From NCBI GenBank assembly GCA_030062745.1, contig CP099840.1, positions 15,985,718-16,049,717 of the forward strand: DNA of 64,000 nucleotides, read 5' to 3'. This document shows, piece by piece, positions 1 through 14,200 of the stretch (the first letter of the stretch is position 1; each line of letters begins with the position of its first letter). Under the pieces are notes generated by a model. It was given only the letters and a program-made list of their open reading frames with translations, was not told the origin of the DNA and did not search any database. A program made the translations under genes and the position numbers. Origin of the DNA: Capitulum mitella. Its lineage: Eukaryota; Arthropoda; Thecostraca; Pollicipedomorpha; Pollicipedidae.

Positions 1-2082
1 TTGCAAAGGGACCCCGCTGGAATGTAAACGGGCCCGGTCTGTCGGTTAAAGGCGCTGCTGTCGACCTGACGGATGCGCCTTACATTCGTCGTTTTTTTTG
101 GTCGTCACCAACCGTCGTTTTACGCCATGATATGATTTTAACCACATGGGTCCACATTGGTTGTCAAGGTCCCCAGTGGTTACAAGGGTCCCCTGATCCG
201 ATTCGGCCCCTCCCGGGCAGAATTCTGGCTACTCCATTGCTCGTTGGCAACCACCGGTAAATGACAACCGCCTCGTTCCGCTGCACCGTTTTCATGGCCG
301 TGGCAATTCACCTGGGAAAGGGGAGACCGGAACTGACAACAGGGCTTCTATTCCCCCTTCACCATTAACCCTATTCCCGGCAGGGGGGGTGAATCCGCCC
401 CCTCGGGTTTTTTGTTTGCCGGTTCCAGGGTTTTTCATGCAACTTTACGAAACTTAGTGAGTTTTCCTAGACATTCTTTCCATGTGCTATAACAAAATTT
501 CGTAATTCTATTCTGCTCAGGTGCGGAGCCAGGCAACGTTTTTGGGAGGCACCTCGGGTTATTCTAGGGCATACTTCATATGATTGTTTAGGTATATAGT
601 TGGGCAAGCACACAAATACAATTTTGTTAATCGGAGGTCACTTCACAAGGTCAGGTCAAAGTCAGAAGTCAAAATTTGGTCACACAGTTACCATTTAGCA
701 CTGTAAAGGAAGATACGCGGCAAACGGATTTTGGGTCGTATGATTTTTACATCCAAGCTACAATCGTGCTATCTCAGTTCAAAATCCCAAGCAAAGGTGA
801 ACAGTCGCCGTTAAGGTGTCGGGCGCGCCCTAAAACGCCAGTCAACAACAAAATAGAACGTTCAAGGCGTCGGACTCTGGATTGGAAAGTCCCAAGTTCG
901 ATTTCTATCGGATGGAAGCGTTACGCGCCCCACTTCGAATTGGGTGTGGCGTGAATAATCATCTTAGTAATGTATATTAATAAAAAAAAAAAAATATAAG
1001 TAATATACAAATAACGGGTAGCAGTGCACTGCAGTCTGACCAGAGCATTCCATCCTTTAAGTTTCAAACGTGCCAATAGGTACATGTGACACAGTATCGG
1101 CAGAAAGTCCTGGGTGAATAGCAGGTAGAAATATTGCTATCAGCATCGGAGGGCTGGTTTAAACATTCAACAAAACGTGACTCAAAAGTCACAGCAAACG
1201 TAGTATGTAATGCACATGGACACCACTTGTGTCGTGACTGAATTTCTTACAGGTGTTACACTGGCTGGTGGCTGGATCAGGATGGGCAGGATGGCACCAT
1301 TTTGACGCATCAGCGGGTTCCGGCCGGCCATAAAGACCATGGCTTGTTCCGGGGGATTGGGGCTCCGGTCCCCCCCCCGTATTCAGGGATTTTAACATAA
1401 GCCTTTGACATTGCGTAGGAAGAAACGGTCTGAAATCGTGTTTGGACCCCCTCAACAATTTTTCGGAAATCGCCAGCCATGATGGAGACTTATGGATACT
1501 TAGTGTTGCCTCAGTTTCCATAGGTTCAATATGACTAGGAAAAAAAAACAGGTAAATTGTCGCCATGCTCAATGTTGAATGTATGCTACGACGTTCACAG
1601 TCACTGAACACCATTCATCATTTGGGAGTGGAAAATTTCACTATCAAATGGGGTGGTGAGAGTTGAAAATTATTCCTGTTTGAGGTATCATTTGTCACCC
1701 AAATCCGGCAATTTTGGGACACTGTGGCAAACGAGTGTCATTGACGAGGGCTGCTCACCTTGTGCAGTGAGCGTTACTGAAGAGAATTGCTGACGTCATT
1801 CATTGAACGTCGCCGGAGAGAACTGCTCACTTTGCAAAGTGGGCGATGTGGGGAGAACTGTTCACCTGACACAATGAGCGCGGTTTGAGAGAGCTGCTGA
1901 CCTGGTATAGTGAGTGTTGCTGGAGAGCGCTGGTACGATGGCTGGTACCGGAGACATCTGCTCACTCACCATGGTTAATGATGTGGAGAGAGCAAATTGT
2001 GGTGTGCTGCGTTGCAGAATCGGTCGTGTGTTTGGCCGTGTTGCCGGCTGCTGACTGCAGTATCGTGATCTGTGTTCCGCAG
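1..2082. other. Upstream IRS intron or 5' flank
   Basis: No convincing exon was found here, including any resembling an IRS PH domain. The stretch holds a truncated TTAA element (365-690) and a loose GCTCAC/GAGAGAACTGCTGACC-type repetition at about 1740-1980. A short A-rich run lies near 980. Because the first recognised exon needs a base from an upstream exon, this is probably intron. Confidence 0.5.
365..690 (-). mobile_element. TTAA element family 1, copy 1, truncated
   Basis: It starts TTAACCCTATTCCCGG and shares with the other copies the GGGTTTTTTG..GCCGGTTCC segment, the TACGAAACTTAGTGAG segment, GCGGAGCCAGGCAACGTTTTTGGGAGGCACC and a run of GGTCA/GACCT-type words. Only one end is present; similarity fades near 690. 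Orientation is inverse to the copies at 44 and 62 kb. Confidence 0.75.
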
Positions 2083-2222
2083 AGCGCATGTGGGACGTCT
2101 GTGTTACGGACCGCGGGCTGGGCAGCACCAAGAAGCTAAGCGGCCAGTACTGTATCGGCCTCACCGCCGATGGCATTCAACTTATCAACAAGGAGAACCC
2201 GAAGGAGACCTACGATCTCCCG
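2083..2222 (+). CDS. chico: IRS exon 1 of window: first half of PTB domain
   Basis: The exon follows the acceptor TGTGTTCCGCAG and ends at the consensus donor GTAAGT. It takes two bases to complete a codon begun upstream, then reads RMWDVCVTDRGLGSTKKL and continues to KETYDLP. This matches the start of IRS PTB domains (EVWQV...KGLGQTKNL in vertebrates). The needed upstream base shows that at least one further 5' exon exists. It ends in phase 0. Confidence 0.9.
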
Positions 2223-5200
2223 GTAAGTGGCGGCTGGTTGCCGCTGGGCCTCGGCTAATGGGTGGTCTGGCCCGGCGCCCGACTGGGGATGGTCAGGTCA
2301 GGCGCCCTACCAGAGGTGGTCAGGTCAGCCAACCTTCCAGGAATGGTCATGTCAGGCGCCCTACCAGAGGTGGTCAGATCAGGCGCTCTGCTAGGGGTGG
2401 TCAGGTCAGGTCAGGCGTCGACCGATGTCATGTCCGGGGCAGTTCCGACCATAGACTGGACAGATTGTAGCTGCCGTGTTTGCGCCTGGTTCCTGTCTTC
2501 TGGTGCTGAGAATGATGAGTTGGTCAGAAGTGGGTAGGCGTTTGGCTTTTGTCTTGATTTGGTTTTGCTCGACGAAAGTTGGAAGATACTGGTCAAGAAG
2601 AGTGGTCTCCGTGGAAATGTATGCTGCAAAATGTTCCCAACATGGATGCTTCAAAGGGCGTGTTTTACGTCTGCTGCACACATCGGAAATTCCTGTCAGT
2701 CCGTGTTTTCGTAATAAGTTGCACTACGCACTTCTTTGTTTGATTTTATGTACCACGTCCAGAATGGTGTGCCTGACTCGGCCGCACATGGCTCTCACCG
2801 TCTGCTCGGCCTGTTTTGCCGCGGCCGTCACTGTTGCACAGTACGCAGCCACCAAGTTCAGCGAGCGTGTCCACACATCAGCCGCTGTGCTTTGTGCCGA
2901 GTTGCGGGATAGAGCTCATTGCTGATTCTTGGTTTGCGTCATGGCGTGATGTCTAGTATGTGGCCAGAGCCGGAGGACGGCAGCGGCTGGGAGCACTGGC
3001 GCCTTCCTGTTGTGTCGCAGTTCACGACGATACGCGGCTGTCGGCATATGGAGTGCTTTTTCTGGATGGAGGTGGGCCGCACCTCCTGCTTTGGTGCCGG
3101 CGAGATCTACATGCAGCTGGAGGAGCGTATCTACGCCCAAAATATGCACGAAGTCATGAAGGCCAAGTTCAAGTAAATGACGCATGTTATGTTATATCGT
3201 TCATGATTAGGCGTATTCATTCACAGAAGATATAAGTGCTGTACAAATGTTGACAGGAACAGCACAGTAATCTGGGTTCGCCAGTTTTTCAGGGGTTTTA
3301 TGTGGTCCAAATAATGCGGCCTTTAAGAAAGAAATTGACGTTCAAGGTGTTTCAAGTTACATATGTAACTTTTAACGCGTCTGAGATAATTTTGGGGCGC
3401 AAAAAATTAGTTTTCAGTTCTGTGCATATTATCTTAATTTTTGGGATCCAAAAAAGTAGCTTTAAGATTATGTACAGATTTTGTTGGCATTGCGTAGGAA
3501 TGGTGTATTGCGTATCTGTCGTTTCTTTGTTACGACGTAAATCGAAGCGTCGTCACATGTCTCGGCGGGTTGTGCAAAGCCATTGTGTATCACCTAGTAA
3601 TATCAGGTGCTGTTGAGGCGGTCATGTGTGCCCACTGCTGCTGACGAGCTTGTGTCCCTGTTAACAGCTCTCGGAGCAGCGAGTCAGACAGCCAGTCAAC
3701 AGAGCCCAGGCCACGCGCACCGTCCACTTCTGAACCGTCACGACCCATCTCCGTCAAAGGTCGCCGGAACACCTACTCATGTGAGAGACAGTTCCCTCTT
3801 ACCGGTCCTTGTCTGCCTGCCCCGGCCCGTCCCAGAGCCAGCACCCATCGCTCCCGGCCCCCAGTCCTGACCCATCCCAGGGTCAGTACCCGTCCCTCCC
3901 GGCCCCCTTCCCTGGTCCATCCCAGGCCAATCCCGCAGCCAACACCCATCGCCCCCGGCACCCGTCCCAGGCCCATCCCAGAGCCAGCACTCATCGCTCC
4001 CGGCCCCCCAGTCTTGGCCCATCCCAGAGCCAGCACCCATCTCTGGCCCTCAGTATCCGGCCCTCGCTGCCTTGGCTGGTCCCAGAGCCAGCATCCGCCC
4101 CCCACCGCGGCTCCCAATATCTTTCCATTCGGACCTGCAGCCCTGGCACGTCCCAGAGCCAACACCCGTCCCTCTCGGCCCCTGTCTCTCGGCTTGGCAG
4201 CTGTCGCACTAACGCCCGCGCGGGCTCGCGTTGGTTCTCACCACTGCTGCAATGCTGCATCCGGGGAAAACTGCCAATTGTGCGGCCGCTAATTGCTCTG
4301 ACTGGCGTGGCGAACTGGGCGCACTGACTGATCCTTCGATATAGCCTGCGGTTGCACCAACTGCCTGGTGATATGGCCAGTTGCTGTGGCGATTTCCGGG
4401 ATGGATCCAAGAGAGGCCATATGGGCCATCGCCCCTCTCCCTTGGATTTGGGTAGATGTCTGAGACTAGGCCGCGCCCGTGAATACAGTTGAAATTCTGG
4501 ATTAAGTATATCGGGCATTCTATCGGCTGTTGCCTCCGGAAGATAGGACATTAGTGCCCTGCAGGTTCTCCGTATCGGACCGCCGAGGCCTGCCGCAGGG
4601 GCCTCGGCTCGGACTGACCAACTTTCCTGTGCGTCTCGAAAGTTGACTGGGTATTTCACCAGCGTGCGCGTACTGGGGTGAGGTGTCTGACGTCCGTTCT
4701 CAATGGGTCCGCAACCATTGGACTGATTCGGTTGATTCAAACAATTGCCATCGATAATGTGGCCCTCGATGTGTCATGAACCTGAATATTATATGTTAGT
4801 TCAAGGGTCAAGTCAGAGGTGTGCCGTATTTTGGGTACAATTTGGAGATCCTACTATATGTACATATAGTATACATATACGTATACATAAGATATACAAG
4901 TAATATATATACCTTCATACCATATACATCCTAGTAGTCACCGCCTGCGGCAGTAATGCATACATAATTTCCACGTGGTCGATCGCTATGTTTTATCATT
5001 CATGATTTTTTTAAAATATCGAACAAACCGAACGTACTAGAAAAAAAACTGCGTGTAATTTTCGCCGCACACAAGACTGAAGGTCTAATCACTCTACGCA
5101 GAAAGTATTGCATAGTGCCAAACGATAGCCTTGACCCGGCACTGCCTGGCGTGTTTTTATATCCGCGACCGCCCAGGATTGTCAGAAAGGGCACCCCTGG

Positions 5201-8200
5201 TATCTCAGTATCTAATTGTCGGATCTGAACCCATCCACCACCGATCGTATTATCCATCTGATCTGATCAATCTGAACCGATCTACCACGAACCAAATAAT
5301 CACTTGAGACTCAGAAAATACTGTGTAGCCCTGGCCACGTGAGTGGTGGCGTCACATTCCAAGCAAAACGCGCAACACGGCGTCGGAAAACTGACATCAG
5401 TCCGTACATCATATCGCCGGCAGTGCTGGCCGTAGTACCTTCAGTTGGGTATCAAAGAAAGGTCACGATCTTCTGCATCAGAAGCATGCCAAAATGTAAA
5501 AAAATGTCGGGTCAAGGTCAGCCAAAGTCGGATGAAATACTGACCTTACTTGACATGCCAAAGATCAGTACTTACTCGCAGCCGTTTTGACTGACGTCCC
5601 AAAAAGGACGGAAGTGAAACCTTGTGATGATCGGTTTTGCATTACCTGCTTTTCATCCGGTCAAGGTCAGTCTAAGTGAGGTAAGATACAGTTGCAGTAC
5701 TCTTCCTGCCAAAGAACGATAATTACTCCTGTAGGATTTTTGACTGCGTCAAGGGCAGAACTGAAATCACATCTCGTAATAATTAAATCTGCTTTGTCTG
5801 CTCTTTATCGGGTTAACGCCACGGCAGTCATTTTTCATTTTCTGACTAGGAACAATAATTGCTCCCTGCTGCTACTGAACGATCTTCCACAGACAATGTT
5901 GTGCTTCATTTCGTTGTGACATCTACCTGTGACATGACCTGTCATGACCTCACGTTGCATCAGGTGAACCTTGCTAAGAGGCGCATGTAGATTGACTTGA
6001 TTGGCTTGAACCATGGGGAAGGTCATCGGTAATCACATCTGCCACCTACAATGCAAATCAGTCCGTTTGTCATCATGCACGTAACCTAGCATGAACTCTG
6101 ATGCCGACGTGTGACGGTTGTATATCCTTTTGGGAACCGTATCTTGTGTAAATGCAAATTGTCCGTGCATTATATCCGCGAATATTTTAAAACCAACGAA
6201 ACATGTTTGCGTCACCGCCTGAAGAGGTGAAAACACGCATACGTGGTTTCACTAGTGACGTCATATCACCGTGACATGACGTAGCATTGAGATGGTTTTG
6301 TTTTCAGAATATGTAAAGTTGATTGATAAACATATACTGAACGTTTGGTTGGGCTGGCTCTAACGGTTCAGAAGTTACTCACGAAAAACCGAGGGAGCGC
6401 CCTATTTGACATTCCCCAGTGGCGCCGGCTTAATCGTTCGTTTTCTCAGGACGTCATTACGCCCCTGCAATGACGTCGTCGATTCTGTTCAGACGCGTTC
6501 GCAATGCAGATGGCGGGTTTTGTATTCCTGGGGGGTGGGCCTACTCAGACATTATGAATCTGCCTGCAGAAGCTTCTGGCAAGTGCTGGATTTCTTATTG
6601 ATTTCGGACATATTCTGTGATGCACATTTATTTACCTTTTTTGTTTTCGTTGGCGTTTTTGGCGTTTACCTCAAGCAAGCTATGAAATGATGAAATTCTT
6701 GCCTTCCTCGTTCTCCCATGATGATGTAAGGAAACACACCAAAAGTGATGAACTTGCACGTGTGGTATTCTTTTTCGTCATCATTGGATCCACTCAAGGT
6801 ATTACGCACCACGTAAAGTGTCCGTTCCCGTCATTAATGCACATGCGCCGTAGATGACGGCAGGCATTGCCAACATAGACGCGTCCATGTTGGCAGTACA
6901 AACAAACCGTTGGATGCGTCGGGTTAAAGGACGACGTGTGTTCTGGTGAAGAAGCTGCCGACCATTGCGCAAATGTGTCGATAACAGGTAACACGTCACA
7001 TTGCGCCGTTGCGTTTTAAACAAGTTGGGGTTTTAAACAGGCTAAACGTGTGTTTAGCACACACAGACCGGAGGGTCTCCTAGAGTTCGGAGGCCTTGAG
7101 GAGGCATATGTTTTCCCCCTGGAACCAAAAACTGGCAAAGCCAGACGCATGTAGGTTTCAGTTTATCTTGACGCTTCCTCGAAGTAGTCAGAGTGCAAGT
7201 TTCATGACCTTAACCCTTTTCCCGGCAAGGGGGGCTGAATCCGCCCCCCTCGGGTTTTTTGCTTGCCAATTCCGGGCTTTTTGACGCAGCTTCACGAAAC
7301 TTGGTCGCGTTTCCTAGCTATTCTTTTTACTTACTTGGACAAAATTTCAAAATTCTGTTTTGCTCAGGGGCGGAGCCAGGCAGCGTTTTTGGGAGGCACC
7401 ACAGATCGTTTTTGGCCCTGTTGAGGGTAAAAGGAAAATGACTGCCAAAAATGGCGTTTTTAAGATAGAACTTAAAATTTTATATGGATGTATAGCAAAA
7501 TAGGTGGACAAAGTGCAAATACAATTTTGTTCATTTGAAATTAATTTAGAAGGCCACGTCAAGGTCAGAAATCAAAATTTGCTCTTATAGTAAGCACTTC
7601 GGCGCTATTTGTTCAAATGCAAAACCAGGAATGCATATGACGTAGAAGAGTAATTCCCTTGCTTTCCAGACAGACGACTGACTGACGCCCGACTAGCCAC
7701 AAGACTTGACCCAAGAATTTGGACACCGGAGCCCAAGAGGCTGTGTGTCCTAACTCACAAACAAACAAACAAACAAACGTAGAAGAGTGCCCTGTACTTG
7801 TGTTTTAAGTTTCAGCTTGATATCAGGTCGGATCACGGAGCTATGACCTAAAATTTCAATGCGCGTACCCTATATCACAATAGCCGTAAAATGGAATTTT
7901 TTGAAATAGAGTGAATTCAAATGATTGAAAACGTTTACAGATAATACTAAATGCACACGAAATCATTCCAAGTGACTCCAAGGTCACCGGAGGTCATTTA
8001 ACGTCAAAGGTCATAAATTGATCTGAAAAACGTGACCATGACAGTTCCCCCTTTTTCATGTCCCTGGTACCGCCTATGCTAACATTATACAAACATTGTA
8101 ATACGATTTGTACTTCTTTAGCATAGCATGACTAGCAGAAGCCAAAAAAGTGTTTTTGCATTTTTTGTTCATTCGGTTGTTGAAAAACTAATCCTATTTT

Positions 8201-11200
8201 TGAAAGCCTGTGAACGCCTTTGAATTTTTTCAAAATTTCAAATGTGCGTATCAATGGTAAAAGTCGCATCCATAATCTCTCGATTCTTGCGAGTTTCATC
8301 GAAATGGGTCCATAAACAACAGAGTTATAAGAAGTCCAAAAATACCCCTGATTTTGATATTTTTGTCCCCCCCCTGTATCCACTACTTTCAAAATTTTGA
8401 AAATTTCTTAATATCAGAATGTAGTTTACGTCATGGCGAATCGATTGTCGTTTGTTGCGATGAAATCGGACGAGATGAGTTCTCGAGATCCGGGGGGGGG
8501 CGAATCCGCCCCCCCCCCCCGCCGGAAATCGGCCATACCGCCTAGCTCTCCGGGAATAGGGTTAAGTTGGTCTCATCTGGGTCAGATAAAATCAGATGAA
8601 CCGTTCGCTCTTTTATGGGCATCCCGCAGCCGAAAACACTGAATTATTGGGCGCAAAGAATAAGTAATTTACATTATCGCAGCTTTAATGACTGCAATCG
8701 ACGCGGAATGAAAGCTGAAATCCGAAACTTAGAAATGAGACCTATATATCGAAGGAAAGTATTTCCACACGCAGATTTATGTTTGAGTAGCCCACCTGCA
8801 AGTTAAAACAATTGCTGTCTGCATGGCGGATTTTGTCTTGTGTCTGCGCAGAATCAGCGTCGGTGGAGGAGTACACGGACGTCGTGACAGACCATGGTGA
8901 TAGCGTTGTCGTCGACAATGGCAAATCTTCCTGTATGGTGTGATCAGGCCGTAAACCGTGCTGGATTGCGTGATTTGCTGGTGCTGTTTCCTTCATCTTT
9001 TGGCTCTCGTGGTCAGATCGGTCCGGGCGCTAAATTAACGAAAAACAAGTGACTGTGGATAAAGTCGACAAAGAAGAGAAAGTGGCAAATGAATTCAGAG
9101 AAAGCAGCGTTTACCCGACGTTGCGCCAGAGCGGAAATACTAATCTCCGTAAACGGAGCAAGGAAATATCTAGATGTGTTATGACAAAGTTTGAGGTAGC
9201 GGAGATCAACGAGGTCTGCATGAGGACTGACAAGCTATGAGGAGCACGACACTGCCAAGAATTATGTCTCCGAGATCAAAACGACGCGACATGGAGTGCC
9301 GACGGTCATTGATATTTGCAGTCCATAGGGAGACGACTGCGGTTCATTGTCGGGTGTCAGAAGGCCGACCTCCGCGTTAGCTGTGTGCTGCGTCTAGACA
9401 GTCGCGTCATGCGGAGATCGGAGATAATTAGCTCGCTTGGAGAGGGCTGCCGTCGAACATCCGCGAAATCAGCTGGAAAAAGAAAACGAACGTATCGCAA
9501 GAGAGAAAGGGGAATTGCTGCCAAGAAGAGAGGTCTAGACAGCAAAGAACCGCCGTAGATTAGGAGACTTCAGCTCAGATGTCAGAATTAGAAGCGAGGC
9601 CGCAAGAGGCCGCTGTACGCGATCTGGAATGGGACAGCAATAGCGATCTCGACGACAGGCCGCGATTCTGGCTTGTGGTGACGCGTCGTTTGTAGCAGTT
9701 TGTGGCTTGTCATCGCAGACTTTTGATGACGCGCCGCCGGCAGCAACAGCGACCGCACCGACGCCAGCAGCAGCAACAGCAGCGCCGCCGGCAACTGTAC
9801 CAACAATGCTGTCGGCAGCAGTAACTATATGACCCCCGGCAGCAGCAACAGCAGTGCCGCCGGCAGGAGTAACAGCAGCACCACCGGCAGCAGTATTGAC
9901 CGCACCGACTGCAGCAGCGGCGATGACGACGGTAATGGTGGCTTCGGCAGGGGTGCCAGTGGCAGCGGTAACAGGATCGTCGCTAGAACCGGGAACGGCG
10001 GCGGCCCAGGTGGTGGGCTCCTGGCCGGCCGTGAGATGCCAGAACAGCAGCTATCTGTGGGGAGCTGCGCCGACGTCATGGGTCAGCCACATCAGTAAAC
10101 AGCAGGCCCGTGTCCGTCCGCCTGAGCCTCAGATTCAACTTCCCGACTTAACGGCCAGTTGGAGTGAGTGGCCACGTTGGATTGCCTGTTGAAGACGCCA
10201 ATGCACGCCTAGCCTGGCCTGACGAACATTGAGAAGATAGCCCACCTTCATTCGCCGGTCAGTGGCCTGGCGCGGCGGCTGACCGAGAACCAGCTGTTCG
10301 ACGTTCGGTATTGCCCGGCAGCTCTGAAAACACAAATCAGAAGACGCGGCAGAGAAAATGGCATCGTACAGGCCAGTCTCGCCGCTGGTTTCACTGCGGC
10401 GCCGATAAGAGACTTGGACGCCGCCGGTCTAGAGCTACTCTGCTCCTCAAAATACGGGACTCGCCAGCAGTCTGAACAGCACCGAAAGTCTCCGGCAACC
10501 TCCCCAGCGTCCAAACTCCCCATCGACCTGAAAAGGGAGTGGGGTTAGGCAGTGATGGAGTTTGAGCCAACTCATCTAGGTCTGAATGACATTGCCGATT
10601 GGCTGGACAAGCGAGCACAGATCGGTTTGAGCTCAGTAGGCCGGCCGTTGAACTGCAGCCAGCGGACAGGGCTACAGCGGAATATCCGGACCGGCACGGC
10701 CGCATTACCGGCGGCGCCCGACCAGACAACCAAGCCAGCGTGATGGCCGCTGTGAGGCGGCCCGGTTCTCGGCAGTGGGCCGTCTGCATACCGGGCGGAC
10801 TGGACGGCCGCGGGCGCCTGTGCACTTCGCCGCTCGGACCTATCCGTCTGTCCTGCGGATCTGCAGGAAATGAAGGGCGAACGCTGACAAGATTTGTCAG
10901 TCGAACTGCTGCTTTTTATGCCTGGATCTATGGCACCGGTCGAAGGAATGGGTCTTTGCTCGCCAATGCATTGAGAACGGCTGCCTGGGTGGCGCTCACC
11001 ATGGGACCCTGCAGGAGAGCAAGAGTAATATGCTGCCGCGTTGGGACAGGTCCGGTGACACCGCGTCTCTTCGTATTGTGGCTGCGACGGCCTCTGGCTT
11101 TGTACAGAGGCAGGCCAGAATGTTGTTGCGGATGGCGCGGGTTCGAGTACGGGGACCGGAGGGAAATATCTTGGATATCTTCGCGCTGCTGGATTCCGGT

Positions 11201-14200
11201 GCGCAAATCTCGCTCTGTCGAGAGAGGCGAAAACCGTGGGATCCGCTCTGTCTTGCTATCATCGAAGGGAAGACAAGAACGGATCTGAAGGTGTCGCTGG
11301 AGCTGCGCCTCCTGTAGCGCAGTGTAGACAACGTCCCAGTGCGGGTGGATGAAGCCTGGTTGGTGTGGACGCTCAGGGTGCCGTCTTGCATTTGCCGCGT
11401 AAAAAAATTAGCTTGGAAGCATGTCGAACGACTAGAGATTGGAGGCGCACGCTGTGATCAAATGAAGATTGTTCTGGGAGTCGACATTATGGAAGCAGTC
11501 ATGCAAAAAGAAGTTCGTGTATAAGTAGCAATGGCCGACCTGGTTTCGCCGACCAAGACAAGTTTCGGTTTGTCGTTGGATAGTCTGTCCGGGACCGTAG
11601 CGGGACTGGTGTCGCCTACCGTGCATCACGTAATGCATATGCGTCGCGAGACCACCAGACAGAGGAGCTGAACTGCACGCTGAAGGAGTGCTGGAAAACC
11701 GTCATTCGGTACCAGATATAGTTGAAACGCATCTTCATCGGGAAGACGACAGGCACGCCGAACAGCTTTTACAGGACGCCACTAGATGGTGTGGAGATCG
11801 GCACAAGACCGGCTTCCTGTGGAGCGCTGATGACATCACTCTTCAGTGCCATTGTACCGCTGCGCTAGAACGTCTTAATGCATGGAACGATCGATGGGGC
11901 GCTGCTGGAAGAAAGAAATCAGAAAACATTCGAGGGTATGTCAGCAATGAATACGTCACAAAACTGAAGCCCGAGGATTTGGAACGGTAGACGAGGAGAC
12001 GTTGGTTTCTGCTTCACCATGCGATTGTCAGCAAGAATAAACCGCTCGCTCAGCAGAAGGCTTCTGACGGGCCCTGATACGCAGATGAGTAGCTCGACAA
12101 AACTTGGTCTCCGCTTGGCACCGGAGTGGGCACGGCGTGTATCCGTTACCGGCTGAGGTCAGAGTCGAACTGTGGCAGGTATACGGTGGACTCATCGCGG
12201 GATGGCTGTTTCAGAGATAAACAATAGCGTAAGAAGGCTACGGGCAACTTCCGACGTTTTGAAAGTAAACCTGAGCTGAGCTCGTACCTTGTTAGCTGTA
12301 TAAACGTAAAGTGAATCTGAAAAATAGGGAACTTCCATACGCTCCAGTGGGGCCGCTCACGGGCGCCTCGGGCAAAAAGGATCGGCTGCTGGCCAGTAAC
12401 TGCATTGAATGACATGTTGATATGGCCAGTGGCTGCGCTGACTGGTCGGATGATCAGCCAATGGCTGCAGGGACTGGCGTGGTGATCTGTCCAGTGACTG
12501 CACTGATTGGCCTGGTGATATGGCCAGTAGCTGCACTGACTGGTCTGGTGGTCTGGCCATTGGTGCATTGACTGATGTAGTGGTCGAGCATGTAGCTGCA
12601 CTGACCTGGTCATCTGGTTGAATTTTGCGCTTACATGCGAGGTGATTGTTAGGTCTCGAAAGGTGTTCATAAACCGTGTGCACAAAGGGTGTGTGATAGT
12701 TGCATGCAGGCTTGTGCTTTGTCTTTATTTTTATGTCTGGCATTTGTGCATTTTTAGTCTCATGTACAGATCCACCTGGTAAAAATGAAATTTGATACGA
12801 TGCCTTATCAGAACGGTTATACATTAGCCTTTTCGCTCTTCAGGAAATGAAGTGTTCCGCTTGTGTGAGATACCACGTGAGGTCGACTACGTGGTGACAC
12901 ACCATAGTCTCAAATTGTAATGAAATTTTGTCCAGGGGGTAAGTTATGGCTGAGACGTCAGATTTCCGCTTCGCAGCTTCGCCTGACGAAGGGGTTTCTG
13001 CGCTAGAGCAATCTGATTTTTTTTAATTCCATGATTTTTGGCCAAACCCTTGGTGAGATAATGTGTATTATTTCAGCAACCAGCTATCACATTTTCAAAA
13101 ACTGGATTTCGTGGTCATGAGGGCGAAATGCTGCGATGTCCTGCTATCCCCATTTCCCGAAATTTCTTTCAGTATATTTGGCCTTGAAACCTGTTTTCAG
13201 GGTCAAATTTTGGAGAGGTGTGGCTAGTGGCTCTGATTAAAATTGTGAACTGATAGAATATTCTCTAAAGGGTTTTAATGTGTTTTAAATCTAGAAAAGC
13301 TTACCATTTTCATGTTAAACACTATACATGCACATATAATTTATGACGTATCAGCTGAAAATATCCTCGTTGGGTATTTTCTCGTCCGCTGCCGCCGAAA
13401 AATGGCATATATTTTGGGGCTATAAATGGTTTATGGTATGCATGTCAGCTTGTCACGTGATGATGTTATGAACAAACATTGAGTGGTAATATAGGTACAA
13501 GAAACATTCGGTGTCGTTCGCGAAGGAATCGACCGCAGACTTGAAAAAAATACAGGTTTTCAGTGGATGCCGTCTCAGACTGGGCAGGCGGTGCATCGAG
13601 TCCAGTCGGCCTGGGTGCCAGAAATAGCAAGAAGTACGGAAATGAAAGTAATTGATGTGCTCTTCACCATATCGTCAAAGAAATATTCTTGATAGACAAA
13701 TATGATAATGGTGTTTGCCACCACAGCTTGAGGCCGGTGGCCATTTCTTTCCAAAATACTGTGGGCAACACAGATTAAGCTGTGGGCAGCTTCTGACTTA
13801 GTATGGTATTAAATGTTTTCTATTTTTCTATTTTTCTATTTCTGCTGAATGAACTAAAAAGGTAAAAGCGCTTTTTTGGCTTCTGCTAGTCATGTTATGC
13901 TAAAGAAGTATAAATCGTATTACGGTGTTTGTATAATATTAGCATAGACGGTGCCATGGACCTGAAAAGGGGAGAACTATCATGGTCACATGTTCTTCAG
14001 ATCATCTTGTGACCTTTGGCCTTAAATGACCTCCAGCGACCTTGGAATCACTTGGAATGATCTCGTGTGCATTTAATATTATCTGACAACGTTTTCAATT
14101 ATTTGGATCCACTCTATTTCAAAAACTCCTTTTTACGGCTATTGTGATACAGGGTACGCGCACTGACATTTTAGGTCTCCGTGATCCGACCTGATATCAA

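Larger units (their letters stand above)
9049..12080 (+). pseudogene. Degenerate BEL/Pao LTR-retrotransposon (gag, protease, start of RT)
   Basis: Order gag remnant, aspartic protease, inter-domain segment, RT N-terminal part. Frames are broken by stops and shifts. The gag part is Gly/Ser/Ala-rich in one frame (9720-10060) and then has NQLFDVRYCPAALK and a WLDKRAQIG segment at about 10290-10620. The element stops abruptly after the first RT block; the rest of RT, RNase H, integrase and both LTRs were not found. It lies inside IRS intron 3 in sense orientation. Confidence 0.8.

Noticed and set aside
3991-4740. 249-codon minus-strand ORF
   Set aside because: A third of it is the intron 3 minisatellite; the rest shows no family features, and it overlaps no splice-supported model.
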